Source of the DNA: UBA2589 sp038120095
Lineage (GTDB): Bacteria > Gemmatimonadota > Gemmatimonadetes > Longimicrobiales > Gaopeijiaceae
Direction of reading: 5' to 3'
Length of the DNA: 64,000 nucleotides
Assembly: GCA_038120095.1 (NCBI GenBank)
Contig: JAYOKZ010000004.1
Span: forward strand, 57,634-121,633
A model generated the notes under the pieces. The model was not told where the DNA came from and did no database searches. It saw only the letters and a list, made by a program, of their open reading frames with translations. The position numbers and the translations under genes are program-made. Below, piece by piece: positions 1 through 8,830 of this stretch (position 1 is its first letter; each line of letters starts with the position of its first letter).

Positions 1-1347
1 CTTGGTTCGCTCCTTCACGACGTCTTCCACGGCCGGATCCCCATTCCACCCCGTGAACACGAACCCGGCCCCGGAGTCGAGGGCATCCTGCAGGTCACCG
101 AGGCTGTTCACACCGCGAACGGTGTTCTCTTCTCGTCGTGCCCGAGCTGCTTCTCGCAGCTCGACCTGGAAGGCCTCCAGAAGATCCGGCATCTCGGCAA
201 CGGCCTGTCCCTCCGGCACGAAGGACTTCCGCTTCGCGCCCTCCGGCACGACCCGGCGAGCGAGGGCGACGGACCCGTTCTCCAGATCCTTGGGGCCGAT
301 CTCGAGGCGGAACGGAACACCCTTTCTCTCCCATTCGTAGTACTTGGCCCCCGGGGAGAGGTTGTCCCGTGCGTCGATCTTCACCCGCACTCCGGCCGCC
401 TTGAGGCTACCCGCGACCTCGTTGACCTTCTCGAGCACGGCACTTGGATCGTCCCCCTTGAGGATGGGGACGATCACGACTTGAACCGGCGCCAGGCGGG
501 GAGGGACGATCAAACCGCTGTCATCTCCGTGCGTCATGACGAGTCCGCCGATGAGCCGAGTTGAGACCCCCCACGAGGTGTTCCATGCGAACTCCTCCTG
601 TCCCTCCTCGGACTGGAACTTGAGGTCGAACTGACGCGCGAAGTTCTGGCCCAGAAAGTGAGACGTGCCTGCCTGCAGGGCCTTGTTGTCCTGCATCAGC
701 GCCTCACACGAGTAGCTGCGGACTGCTCCGGCGAATTTCTCCGAATCAGACTTGAGGCCGGTGATCGGAGGCATGCCGATCCAGTCGTCCATGAACGTCC
801 TGTAGACGTCGAGGATCATGAGCGTTTCCTCTTCTGCCTCCTCCGCTGTCGCATGCGCCGTATGGCCCTCCTGCCACAGGAACTCCGCGGTTCGGAGGAA
901 GAGTCGCGTGCGCATCTCCCAGCGCATCACGTTCGCCCACTGATTCATCAGAATCGGCAGGTCCCGGTAGCTCTGGACCCACTTGGCGTACATCGAGTAG
1001 ATGATCGTCTCGGACGTCGGCCGGATCACATACGGTTCCTCCAGTTCCTTGCCACCCGCCTGGGTCACGACGGCCAACTCCGGAGCGAACCCCTCGACAT
1101 GCTCCTTCTCCTTCTCAATGAAGGACATGGGGATGAGAAGGGGGAAATACGCATTCTCATGACCCGTCGCCTTGAACATGTCATCGAGAGCGCGCTGCAT
1201 GTTCTCCCAGATACCGTAGCCCCACGGCCGGATCACCATGCTGCCTCGCACGGGCGAATAGTCCGCGAGTTCCGCCCGCTGCACGACTTCGTTGTACCAC
1301 GTGGCGAAATCTTCACCGCGCGGGGTCAGTTTCTTTTCGTCAGCCAT
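1..1347 (-). CDS. proS: Prolyl-tRNA synthetase, archaeal/eukaryotic type (3' end off window)
   Basis: Charges tRNA-Pro with proline in the cytosol. Translating the minus strand from the ATG at 1347 gives 449 codons without a stop, reaching the window edge, so the C-terminus is missing. The start reads MADEKKLTPRGEDFATWY. Class II motif 2 appears as RWEMRTRLFLRTAEFLWQ, preceded by RPTSETIIYSMYAKW, followed by the anticodon-binding region near VVIVPIL. The sequence is of the shorter type shared with archaea and eukaryotes: no bacterial editing insertion lies between motifs 2 and 3. It overlaps the end of the small membrane-protein gene by 8 bases, so it is probably the last gene visible of a hisS-led unit. 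Identity is secure; only the C-terminal zinc-like domain cannot be checked. Confidence 0.95.
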   Translation of the reverse strand, partial: MADEKKLTPRGEDFATWYNEVVQRAELADYSPVRGSMVIRPWGYGIWENMQRALDDMFKATGHENAYFPLLIPMSFIEKEKEHVEGFAPELAVVTQAGGKELEEPYVIRPTSETIIYSMYAKWVQSYRDLPILMNQWANVMRWEMRTRLFLRTAEFLWQEGHTAHATAEEAEEETLMILDVYRTFMDDWIGMPPITGLKSDSEKFAGAVRSYSCEALMQDNKALQAGTSHFLGQNFARQFDLKFQSEEGQEEFAWNTSWGVSTRLIGGLVMTHGDDSGLIVPPRLAPVQVVIVPILKGDDPSAVLEKVNEVAGSLKAAGVRVKIDARDNLSPGAKYYEWERKGVPFRLEIGPKDLENGSVALARRVVPEGAKRKSFVPEGQAVAEMPDLLEAFQVELREAARARREENTVRGVNSLGDLQDALDSGAGFVFTGWNGDPAVEDVVKERTK

Positions 1348-1696
1348 CGTCGGACATCCGGTTGTTCGGTTGCGCGGGAACGGCCCGCTCATCGGTTCGG
1401 ATCATGATGATCGCGGCGCCACCCGGGATCACGAAGAGGAGCATCGAGGCCACGATCCAAGTCGGGCGAAAACTCCAACCTGCAACGGCGGCCATGACCC
1501 ATGCCACAGCAGCTCCGGCCACCATCGCCATCAGGGCACCCGCTCCCCACACCACCCACTCGAGGAGGTCAAGACGCCGAATGGCGCGCTGAGTCACCTC
1601 GCGGGCCCGAGCCGCAGCTTCCCGATCCGCGCGACTCAACGCGTCACTCGAAGTCACTCGCTGCCCTGAACGGGCCCGGGCCCTGCGTCGGCTCAA
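1340..1696 (-). CDS. Small two-helix membrane protein, unknown function
   Basis: A 118-residue protein with a basic, Arg/Ala-rich N-terminal half (about residues 1-42) followed by two hydrophobic helices near residues 46-72 and 80-101, and a short polar tail. I recognise no family. The start is a TTG at 1694-1696 that overlaps the TGA stop of hisS (TTGA), and its own stop overlaps the start of proS by 8 bases, so both ends support translational coupling between two tRNA synthetase genes. The N-terminal half carries many charged residues and could be cytoplasmic or RNA-associated, but nothing in the sequence proves that. Codon use resembles the neighbours. Confidence 0.65.
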   Translation of the reverse strand: MSRRRARARSGQRVTSSDALSRADREAAARAREVTQRAIRRLDLLEWVVWGAGALMAMVAGAAVAWVMAAVAGWSFRPTWIVASMLLFVIPGGAAIIMIRTDERAVPAQPNNRMSDDG

Positions 1697-2976
1697 CGAA
1701 GGTCGCCGATGGGGGTCTCATGCTGTTCGCCGGACGCCATATCACGCACGACGACCACTCCCCGTGCCACCTCATCGGGCCCAATCAGAACGACGGTTCT
1801 GGCCCCTTCGCGGGACGCAGCCTTCATCTGCTTCCCGACGGCCTGAGACCGCAACCCGTACGCCACCGAGTGTCCCCAGTCCCGCAACTGGTGAGCGAGG
1901 CTGAGCATCTCGGCTTGCTCGGATGGCGTCACGGCGATCAGGAAGTAGTCCACCCCTCGTTCGTATGTCGGGATGAGCCCACGGTCCGCCAGCAATTCTC
2001 CGAGGACGACATCGCCCATTCCGAATCCCACCGCGGGGAGGGGATCCCCTCCCACCCGCTCGAGCAGCTGATCGTAGCGTCCACCTCCACAAATGGCCCG
2101 TAACTCGCCCTTGCGATCGAACAGTTCGAACACGATGCCCGTGTAATAGGCCAGCCCCCTCACGATCCGCAGGTCCAGCTGTACGAAGGCCCCCAGGCCC
2201 ATCGCATCCAGGATTCCCATGTGGTCACGAAGGGGCTCCAACTCCCGCATCACGTCTTCATGATCCGCGAACGGTTCAACCACCTGCTCGAGCTTCGACG
2301 CACCCAGAGTCTCTCGAAGTACGCGAACCTGATCGGCAGTCAGTCCGACGTCGTCGATGAACCGCCGGTCCACCGTCTCCTTGGGCAGTCGTTCCATCTT
2401 GTCGATGACGGCATAGGCCGCGGGTAGGTGCGACTCGTCCACGCCGATCGCCCGCAGCAACGCCGTAAGCAGCCGTCGGTCAGAAACTCGAGCTGCGAAG
2501 TCCTCGGATGTGAGGCCGAGCTCACGCAGACCGTCGATGGCGACCGCCAGGACCTCCGCGTCCGCTGGAACACCCGCTTCTCCCACGACATCGACATTCC
2601 ACTGGAAGTGCTCGCGGAGTCGCCCCCGCTGGGCACGCTCGTATCGAAAGAGCTGGGGCATGGAGGACCATCGAATCGGCTTGCTCAGGCCACGACTCCT
2701 CTCGGCGAGCATCCGGGCCAGAGAGGGCGTCATCTCCGGCCTGAGCGCGACAGGTCGACCACCCTTGTCCTCGAAGCTGTACAGCTGACCGACGATCTCT
2801 TCTCCGCTCTTCTCGACGTACAGGTTCAGCGACTCCAGGGGCGGAGCGTCATACTCCTCAAATCCGTACCTGCGAGCGACACGACGCCACGCGCTCTGAA
2901 TGTGCAGGCGCCGAGCAAACTCTTCGGGCGGAAAATCCCGGAAACCGGGAAGCTTGGCGAATTCCTGAGCGGCCAC
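1693..2976 (-). CDS. hisS: Histidyl-tRNA synthetase
   Basis: Class II synthetase that charges tRNA-His. The 427-residue length is normal. It opens with the family-typical PGFRDFPPEEF stretch, has motif 2 around RPEMTPSLARM and FRYERAQRGRLREHFQWNVD, and the histidine-binding loop GLAYYTGIVFEL followed by GGGRYDQL (class II motif 3 vicinity). The C-terminal anticodon-binding domain follows from about residue 335. The chosen GTG start at 2974-2976 places the conserved FRDF region at the usual distance from the N-terminus; no strong Shine-Dalgarno is visible. It lies 37 bases after folC and its stop overlaps the next start. Confidence 0.95.
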   Translation of the reverse strand: MAAQEFAKLPGFRDFPPEEFARRLHIQSAWRRVARRYGFEEYDAPPLESLNLYVEKSGEEIVGQLYSFEDKGGRPVALRPEMTPSLARMLAERSRGLSKPIRWSSMPQLFRYERAQRGRLREHFQWNVDVVGEAGVPADAEVLAVAIDGLRELGLTSEDFAARVSDRRLLTALLRAIGVDESHLPAAYAVIDKMERLPKETVDRRFIDDVGLTADQVRVLRETLGASKLEQVVEPFADHEDVMRELEPLRDHMGILDAMGLGAFVQLDLRIVRGLAYYTGIVFELFDRKGELRAICGGGRYDQLLERVGGDPLPAVGFGMGDVVLGELLADRGLIPTYERGVDYFLIAVTPSEQAEMLSLAHQLRDWGHSVAYGLRSQAVGKQMKAASREGARTVVLIGPDEVARGVVVVRDMASGEQHETPIGDLR

Positions 2977-3013
2977 GAGCAGTTGAACTTCGGGGATGAG
3001 ACGGGAGGTACCG

Positions 3014-4339
3014 TCAGCTCGGCAATCTACCCGGACCCGCGAGAGGATCCAGTCCCAGCAAGGACATTGCAGGGCCTACGGAATGCGCAGAACCCGTGAC
3101 GACCACGGTTCCGGTACCCGCACGACGGCGTGCGCGCTCGAAGGCATCTCGAAAGTCGGGAACCACCCGCACGCGCGTGATGGAGTCCACCAGATCAGCC
3201 GCAGCAACCGGATCCCACTGCCGCTCGAGCGGCGCCGTCGGGGGGCACGTCAAATATGCGGCGTCGGTGCGGGACATGAGGGGTGGCAGCATGGATCTCC
3301 AGTCCTTGTCACCGAGGACACCGACGATCGCGACGAGAGGGCGCGGAAGTTCAAGGCGATCGATCGTGTCGACCAGGGACGCGACACCGGCCGTATTGTG
3401 CGCCACGTCGAAAAGGAAGGTCGTCCCGTCGATCACACGGATTTCATCACGGCCCGGGTGCACCACCGACGCCACTCCCTCAAGAACGTCCTCACGCGAC
3501 GGGCGCTGTTCGTCGCTCAGCTGTTCCAGCATGGCGACCGCGAGTGCCGAGTTGACCGCCTGATGTCTTCCGACCAGAGGCGTCACCAGAGGCATGCGCC
3601 CCCAGACCGGAGACACCACGGTCACGTGCGTCGCCTCACGCATCACCGATACATCCGTGATGGCCTCTTCGCCCACGTGCACGAGAGGAGCACCCACCTC
3701 ACGGGCTCGGGCACGAAGCAAAGCCAAAATCCCTGGAGCGGACTCCGCGGTCACCAGAGGAACACCTCTCTTGATGATCCCGGCCTTCTCTCGCGCGATC
3801 GCTTCGACGGTGTCACCGAGGTAGTCAGCGTGGTCCATCGCGACATTGGTGATCGCGGTCACCTGCGGAGTGACGACATTGGTGGAGTCGAGCCGTCCGC
3901 CCAGGCCAACCTCCAGGACCCCCACGTCCACCCCCTCCCTCGCAAACGCGAACATGGCAAGAACCGTCACCGCCTCGAAGAACGACAGCCCATGGTCGGC
4001 GATCGCGGCGGCTGCCTCGTCAGCGTAGGTAAGAAGGCACGATTCGTCGATGGCCTCACCGTCCACGAGCATTCGCTCACGAATGGAGCACAGGTGCGGA
4101 GAAGTGTAGACGCCGGTCCGCCGGCCACTTCGCTGCATCACCGCCCCCACTGTCGACGTCACGGAACCCTTTCCGTTCGTCCCGCCAACGTGAAGTGTGG
4201 GATAAGCCCGATGAGGGTCCCCCAACGCCGACAACGCACGCTCGGTCCGCTCCAGACCCCACTGAACCCCGGTTGCGAGGACAGGAAACAACTGCCCCGC
4301 CAGAGGGTCGGCAAACAATGGGTCGGTCAGTCGCTCCAT
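3014..4339 (-). CDS. folC: Bifunctional folylpolyglutamate synthase / dihydrofolate synthase
   Basis: Adds glutamate to dihydropteroate or folates in the cytosol, the final step of folate assembly. At 441 residues it is full length. The Mur-ligase-type ATP loop GTNGKGS sits at residues 53-59, the YTSPHL folate-binding segment follows, and later come EVGLGGRLDSTN and the DVAHN motif of the C-terminal Mur ligase domain. The ATG at 4337-4339 overlaps the last 13 bases of accD, the same accD-folC order seen in many bacteria, which points to co-transcription. Nothing unusual was seen in the key motifs. Confidence 0.95.
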   Translation of the reverse strand: MERLTDPLFADPLAGQLFPVLATGVQWGLERTERALSALGDPHRAYPTLHVGGTNGKGSVTSTVGAVMQRSGRRTGVYTSPHLCSIRERMLVDGEAIDESCLLTYADEAAAAIADHGLSFFEAVTVLAMFAFAREGVDVGVLEVGLGGRLDSTNVVTPQVTAITNVAMDHADYLGDTVEAIAREKAGIIKRGVPLVTAESAPGILALLRARAREVGAPLVHVGEEAITDVSVMREATHVTVVSPVWGRMPLVTPLVGRHQAVNSALAVAMLEQLSDEQRPSREDVLEGVASVVHPGRDEIRVIDGTTFLFDVAHNTAGVASLVDTIDRLELPRPLVAIVGVLGDKDWRSMLPPLMSRTDAAYLTCPPTAPLERQWDPVAAADLVDSITRVRVVPDFRDAFERARRRAGTGTVVVTGSAHSVGPAMSLLGLDPLAGPGRLPS

Positions 4340-5175
4340 CCTGCGAACTGATGCCGGAGGATCGTGCCAACCACACTCTTCAACTCACGGCGGTCCACAA
4401 CGCGGTCCACCATGCCGTGATCCTGGAGAAACTCTGCCCTCTGAAACCCATCGGGCAGTTCCTGTTTGATTGTCTCCTCTATGACACGCGGTCCGGCAAA
4501 CCCGATGAGGGCACCGGGCTCGGCGAGGTTGACGTCTCCCAGCATGGCGTATGACGCCGTCACACCACCGGTTGTCGGGTGCGTCAGGACGGAGATGAAG
4601 GGGAGCCCTTCGTCGTGAATCCGTGCCAGGACCGTCGATGTCTTGGCCATCTGCATGAGCGAGAAGATACCCTCCTGCATCCTAGCTCCACCCGAAGCGC
4701 TGACGATCAGGAACGGGATCTTCCTCTTCAAGGCCAGGAGGCCGGCACGGGCGATCTTCTCTCCCACTACGGAGCCCATCGATCCGCCGATGAAATCGAA
4801 GTCCATCACGGCCAGCGCGACCTCGATGCCATCGAGGGTTCCGGTTCCGGATACGAGGGCTTCGTTCTTCCCCTTCGCTTCGGCGGCGGCGATCCGGGCG
4901 GGATACTGCTTGAGGTCAAAAAATTCAAGCGGATCCGCGGCCCTCAGGTCTGCATCCAGCTCTTCGAAGGACTCCGGGTCGAGCAGAATACTGACGTACG
5001 CGTGTGCCCCGACCCGAAGATGATAGCCGCAGTGCAGACAGACATTCAGGTTCTGCGCAAGGCGCTCTCGATACAGGATTTCCCCGCAGCCCTGACACTT
5101 GTCGAAGACGTCGGTCGGGAGATCACGACGATCTTCGGCCTTCAGCGGCTTCTTGTCCTTACGGAACCAGGCCAT
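4327..5175 (-). CDS. accD: Acetyl-CoA carboxylase, carboxyltransferase subunit beta
   Basis: Beta subunit of the carboxyltransferase half of acetyl-CoA carboxylase, which makes malonyl-CoA for fatty-acid synthesis. The N-terminus carries the family's four-cysteine zinc ribbon (CQGCG then CLHCGYH, residues 28-50), followed by the crotonase-like carboxyltransferase domain with SASGGARMQEG and TASYAMLGD. 282 residues is the usual size. The ATG at 5173-5175 is preceded by a G-rich stretch able to act as ribosome binding site. accA is not in the window. It sits 27 bases downstream of rodA and overlaps folC by 13 bases. Confidence 0.96.
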   Translation of the reverse strand: MAWFRKDKKPLKAEDRRDLPTDVFDKCQGCGEILYRERLAQNLNVCLHCGYHLRVGAHAYVSILLDPESFEELDADLRAADPLEFFDLKQYPARIAAAEAKGKNEALVSGTGTLDGIEVALAVMDFDFIGGSMGSVVGEKIARAGLLALKRKIPFLIVSASGGARMQEGIFSLMQMAKTSTVLARIHDEGLPFISVLTHPTTGGVTASYAMLGDVNLAEPGALIGFAGPRVIEETIKQELPDGFQRAEFLQDHGMVDRVVDRRELKSVVGTILRHQFAGWSD

Positions 5176-5202
5176 GGGCCCCCGTCGCTTGAAACGCGTG
5201 GA

Positions 5203-6444
5203 TCAGAGACGCTCGCTCGCTACCCGGACCGCGATTGCCACAGCTACCCACGACATGAGGAGGAACGTCCCACCGTAGCTCACGAACGGAAGCGGAATAC
5301 CCGTGATCGGGACAACACCGATCGTCATCCCGATGTTCACGAATACGTGGACGCACCACGCACCGAAGATACCGAGGAGGACCAGGCCGGCAAAGGGTGA
5401 CTCGGACTGCTCAGCCAGGCGGACGAGGCGCGTCAGAACGAGTGCGAACGCGACGATCACGAGCGTCGTCCCTACGAATCCAAACTCCTCTCCCACGACG
5501 CTGAAGATGAAGTCGGTGTGCTGCTCCGGGAGAAAGTCCAGGCGTTTCTGAGCACCCTGCGTGAACCCCTGTCCCCAGAATTCACCACTACCAACCGCCA
5601 CCTTGGACTGAATGACCTGATAGCCAGCCCCGCGCGGGTCGACCTCCGGGTCGAGAAAAACCAGAATGCGATTACGCTGGTAGCTCGCAAGCGAATTCCA
5701 GAGCGGCCGGGCGATCGTCGCCGATGCAAAGTTCGCCATGACGAGTGCAACCGACTCGAACAGGAAAAGCCGGGTTCGAAGGAACACAAGCATGCACCCG
5801 ATTACGACCAGGATGTACGTCGACCAGACAACCGTGTCGTACGCGAGAAAGAGTCCCACGACAGGGCTCGCAACGAGCAAGAGCAGCCAAACAGGTGTAG
5901 CGGCCCAGTAGAGCATCGCAAACAGGATCCCGACAAAGGCCATCGCAGTCCCGAGATCCGGCTGCAGCATCACGAGCCCGAGGGGCAACGCGACCACGAG
6001 TCCTGGCGTCACGAGTTCCCGCAGGGATGTGAGGCCCTCGTCGCGGGTAGACAGGAGCTGAGCCAGCCATAGAATCGTCGCAATCTTGGCGATCTCGGCC
6101 GGCTGAAAACCGAACCCTCCCACGCTGATCCAGGACTTCACACCGGCTGCGGTACCGCGACCTTCCCCGATCACCAGGGTCAGAGCCAGCAGCACGACGG
6201 AGACGACGTAGGAGGGCAGAGCGACCCATTCGAGCCAGCGTACCGGAATCCGCGACACCGCGGAGAAGGCGAGAAGCGCGATCATGAGCCACTGGACCTG
6301 CCGGGTCCACGCAGTGGCCGTGACGGGGTTCGGTACATGGACCTGGCCCGCGGAATAGATGATCGCGATGCCGAAGAGGCTGAGACCGAGGATCCCGATG
6401 ACAAGCGGGCGGTCCAGTGACCGGCGGTCGAGGAGCCGGTTCAC
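5203..6444 (-). CDS. rodA: RodA peptidoglycan glycosyltransferase (SEDS family)
   Basis: Integral-membrane SEDS polymerase that extends glycan strands during elongation, working with PBP2. The 413-residue protein shows about ten hydrophobic helices and the family landmarks FQPAEIAKI, LLQPDLGTA and the C-terminal IPLPFVSYGGTFLL. The loop with GFTQGAQKRLDFLPEQHTD is the usual substrate-channel region. The start is a GTG at 6442-6444 that overlaps the stop of mrdA (GTGA), tying its translation to its partner transpeptidase. FtsW is the alternative SEDS member; the adjacency to mrdA and mreBCD settles RodA. Confidence 0.95.
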   Translation of the reverse strand: MNRLLDRRSLDRPLVIGILGLSLFGIAIIYSAGQVHVPNPVTATAWTRQVQWLMIALLAFSAVSRIPVRWLEWVALPSYVVSVVLLALTLVIGEGRGTAAGVKSWISVGGFGFQPAEIAKIATILWLAQLLSTRDEGLTSLRELVTPGLVVALPLGLVMLQPDLGTAMAFVGILFAMLYWAATPVWLLLLVASPVVGLFLAYDTVVWSTYILVVIGCMLVFLRTRLFLFESVALVMANFASATIARPLWNSLASYQRNRILVFLDPEVDPRGAGYQVIQSKVAVGSGEFWGQGFTQGAQKRLDFLPEQHTDFIFSVVGEEFGFVGTTLVIVAFALVLTRLVRLAEQSESPFAGLVLLGIFGAWCVHVFVNIGMTIGVVPITGIPLPFVSYGGTFLLMSWVAVAIAVRVASERL

Positions 6445-8345
6445 CCACCACCTCCGTCAGGCACTTCCGCCTGGGATGCGAATGCCTGCGGGAACCGCTC
6501 GCGGTACCAACGCGGGACGGGACCCGTCATGATGTGTTCTCGATAGGTCTGAATCGTGTCGATCGGCATGCCGCGCTTGCTGCGGAGATAGTAGTCGGCG
6601 GTCTTCGCTACGATCGGAGCCGCCACCTGACCGCCACTCTCCCCGTACTCGACGATCGCCACGACGACGATCTCGGGGGGCTCTCCCGGTGGCCCCGCCA
6701 TACCTGCGAACCATGCGTGGTCCTCCGCCAGTCCTCGGACACTCAAGGGGTTCTGGCCTGTTCCCGTCTTTCCGATGACGTCCCAATACTGAAGGGCCGT
6801 CCCGAAGTGCGCGGTCCCGCCGGGAGCCGTCACACGTCGGAGCCCCTCGCGGAGCGCGTCGATGTGCTCCGGGGAGAGATTCAACTCCCAGCCTTCGGCG
6901 AGAGGCGCCCCGCGGGCAATCGAGGGCGCAGGAGCCGACCCGTCCCTCGCGAGCGCGACATAGAACTGGGCCATCTTGAGGGGTGTCTGGGAATTCGGGC
7001 CCTGACCGATGGCCAGATTGAGCGCCTCTCCCTCAGTCGGCCGATACCCGAACACCTCCTGCCAGTATTCCGGCCCACTGGGAAAGATGCCCCGACTCTC
7101 TTGAGGGAGGTCCACTCCGCACCGCTGACTGAAGCCGATCTCGGTCGAGCGATCGAGTAGCTGATCGAGCCCCAATCTCAGACCCAGCTGGTAGAAGTAG
7201 ATGTCGCACGAGTTGCCGATCGCTTCGGCCAAGGTGTTGTAACCGTGCCCAGCACGATCCCAGCAGCCCCAGAAACGGTTGCCCCAAAACCACGTGCCCT
7301 CGCACGGATCCGGCATCACCTCGTTCGGCGTCACGACCCCGGCATCGAGGGCGATACCCGCAGAGGCCAGCTTCCATGTGGACGCTGGAGCGTAGAGACC
7401 GAGTACTGCGCGGTCGAAGAGGGGCTTGCTCGCATCAGAGTTCAGCCCCGACCACGTTTCGACATCGATTCCGCCGGTGAACAGGTTCGGGTCGTACCCG
7501 GGCGCAGAGTACATGGCCAGCACACCCCCGTCGGCAGGGTCCAGCGCAACGACGGCGCCCGACATCGAATCCGGGAAGATTCGATGAATCCACTGTTGCA
7601 GGCCGAAATCCAGGTTCAGATGCAAATCCTGACCTTCGATCGCAGCCGTTCGCTCCACCCCGGAGAAGTCACCCACGATGCGCCCACGCGCATCGAACTC
7701 TACCCAGCGTACGCCTTGTCGACCCTGCAGCAGGGACTCGTACTGCCGCTCGATCCCGATCTTGCCGACGATCATCCCGGGATCGTAGACGGAGTCGGCG
7801 AACATGGGCATCTCAAGTTCTTCCGCGGTGACCTCTCCTACATAGCCGGTCAGATGCCCGGCAGCCGCCCCCAGGTTGTACCGTCGCCGGGGCCGCATCT
7901 CGATGTAGATGCCCGGGAAGTCGGTCCGCCGCTCCTCCAGGGCCGAAACTACGGCGAACTCGGCATCGGACTCGATGATGACCTCGCGGCCATATCGCCG
8001 AAGTCGGGCAATGACCTGTTCGATCCGCTCGTCCGACAAGTCCATGTACTCTGCGACGCGGTCGAGTGTGGCCCGAACGGAGTCTACCGGTCCCGGGAGG
8101 ACAGTGACGGAGTAACCGGGGATGTTGTCGGCAATGATCAGACCATTGCGATCGTAGATCGTCCCGCGGGGTGCTGGGACGGGAAGAATCCGCACCCGGT
8201 TGGAACTGGCACGCAGCACCCAGGCCTCGGACTGCAGCACCTGGACTCGAAAGAAGGCCACGATCAGGAGTGACAGGATCAGGGTCGTGGCCGCGTACAT
8301 CCCGTACGCCCGCCGGCGTCGCGCGTGGGGATGATGGATGTTCAT
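6441..8345 (-). CDS. mrdA: Penicillin-binding protein 2 (elongation transpeptidase)
   Basis: Monofunctional class B PBP that cross-links peptidoglycan in the elongasome, anchored by one N-terminal helix (about residues 17-34) with the rest periplasmic. The pedestal domain starts with APRGTIYDRNG. The catalytic triad of motifs is intact: STWK at residues 322-325 with Ser322 as nucleophile, SCD (the PBP2 form of SxN) in the stretch ...NSCDIYFY, and KTGTGQ near residue 520. The 634-residue length is typical. ATG at 8343-8345 overlaps the mreD stop (ATGA); its own stop overlaps rodA. Confidence 0.96.
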   Translation of the reverse strand: MNIHHPHARRRRAYGMYAATTLILSLLIVAFFRVQVLQSEAWVLRASSNRVRILPVPAPRGTIYDRNGLIIADNIPGYSVTVLPGPVDSVRATLDRVAEYMDLSDERIEQVIARLRRYGREVIIESDAEFAVVSALEERRTDFPGIYIEMRPRRRYNLGAAAGHLTGYVGEVTAEELEMPMFADSVYDPGMIVGKIGIERQYESLLQGRQGVRWVEFDARGRIVGDFSGVERTAAIEGQDLHLNLDFGLQQWIHRIFPDSMSGAVVALDPADGGVLAMYSAPGYDPNLFTGGIDVETWSGLNSDASKPLFDRAVLGLYAPASTWKLASAGIALDAGVVTPNEVMPDPCEGTWFWGNRFWGCWDRAGHGYNTLAEAIGNSCDIYFYQLGLRLGLDQLLDRSTEIGFSQRCGVDLPQESRGIFPSGPEYWQEVFGYRPTEGEALNLAIGQGPNSQTPLKMAQFYVALARDGSAPAPSIARGAPLAEGWELNLSPEHIDALREGLRRVTAPGGTAHFGTALQYWDVIGKTGTGQNPLSVRGLAEDHAWFAGMAGPPGEPPEIVVVAIVEYGESGGQVAAPIVAKTADYYLRSKRGMPIDTIQTYREHIMTGPVPRWYRERFPQAFASQAEVPDGGGG

Positions 8346-8830
8346 GCTTCCCCCCAGGCACCAAGCAAGCGCGACAGCACGAGCGCGATCGCGGCAACGT
8401 ACAGGCTTGCAATGGTTCCCTCCACCAGAACCTGCTCTCCAAATGGCTGGCGGACGTTCTGGCCCATGGCGATCCAGTGAAGGGCGTCACGGATCCACTT
8501 GCCCACGAAGACGTACGCCGGGAGAAAAAACCTCGAATCGCCCACGAAGAGGTCCCGTGTAACGCCACCGGCGACGGCCACCAGCGTCATGGCGATCGAG
8601 TTCGCTCCGAATGCGAGCGCGCTCAGCGCGTCCTCGAGGAGCCCGGTCGAAAGTCCGAGGATCGCGGCCCGGTGCAGTGACAACTCCCTGACGGCGATGA
8701 GAAGACCCAGCGTCAGCAGATCTGGCGCTCCACGACCATACGACAGACCGACGTGCAGAACGAAGTGGATGACGAACAGCACGAGCACCGACACCCCGAC
8801 GAGCCCCCTGCGCACGTCGACCTCGCTCAC
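8342..8830 (-). CDS. mreD: Rod shape-determining protein MreD
   Basis: Small inner-membrane protein of the elongasome. The 162 residues form about five hydrophobic helices. The region GRGAPDLLTLGLL and the following GLSTGLLEDALS match the conserved core of MreD. MreD proteins diverge strongly, so position between mreC and mrdA is the main support. Start is a GTG at 8828-8830 overlapping the mreC stop by four bases (GTGA); its stop overlaps the mrdA ATG the same way. Confidence 0.88.
   Translation of the reverse strand: MSEVDVRRGLVGVSVLVLFVIHFVLHVGLSYGRGAPDLLTLGLLIAVRELSLHRAAILGLSTGLLEDALSALAFGANSIAMTLVAVAGGVTRDLFVGDSRFFLPAYVFVGKWIRDALHWIAMGQNVRQPFGEQVLVEGTIASLYVAAIALVLSRLLGAWGEA

Noticed and set aside
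2996..4351. A 451-residue plus-strand frame opposite folC.
   Set aside because: The opposite strand encodes full-length FolC with intact motifs; the frame is compositional.
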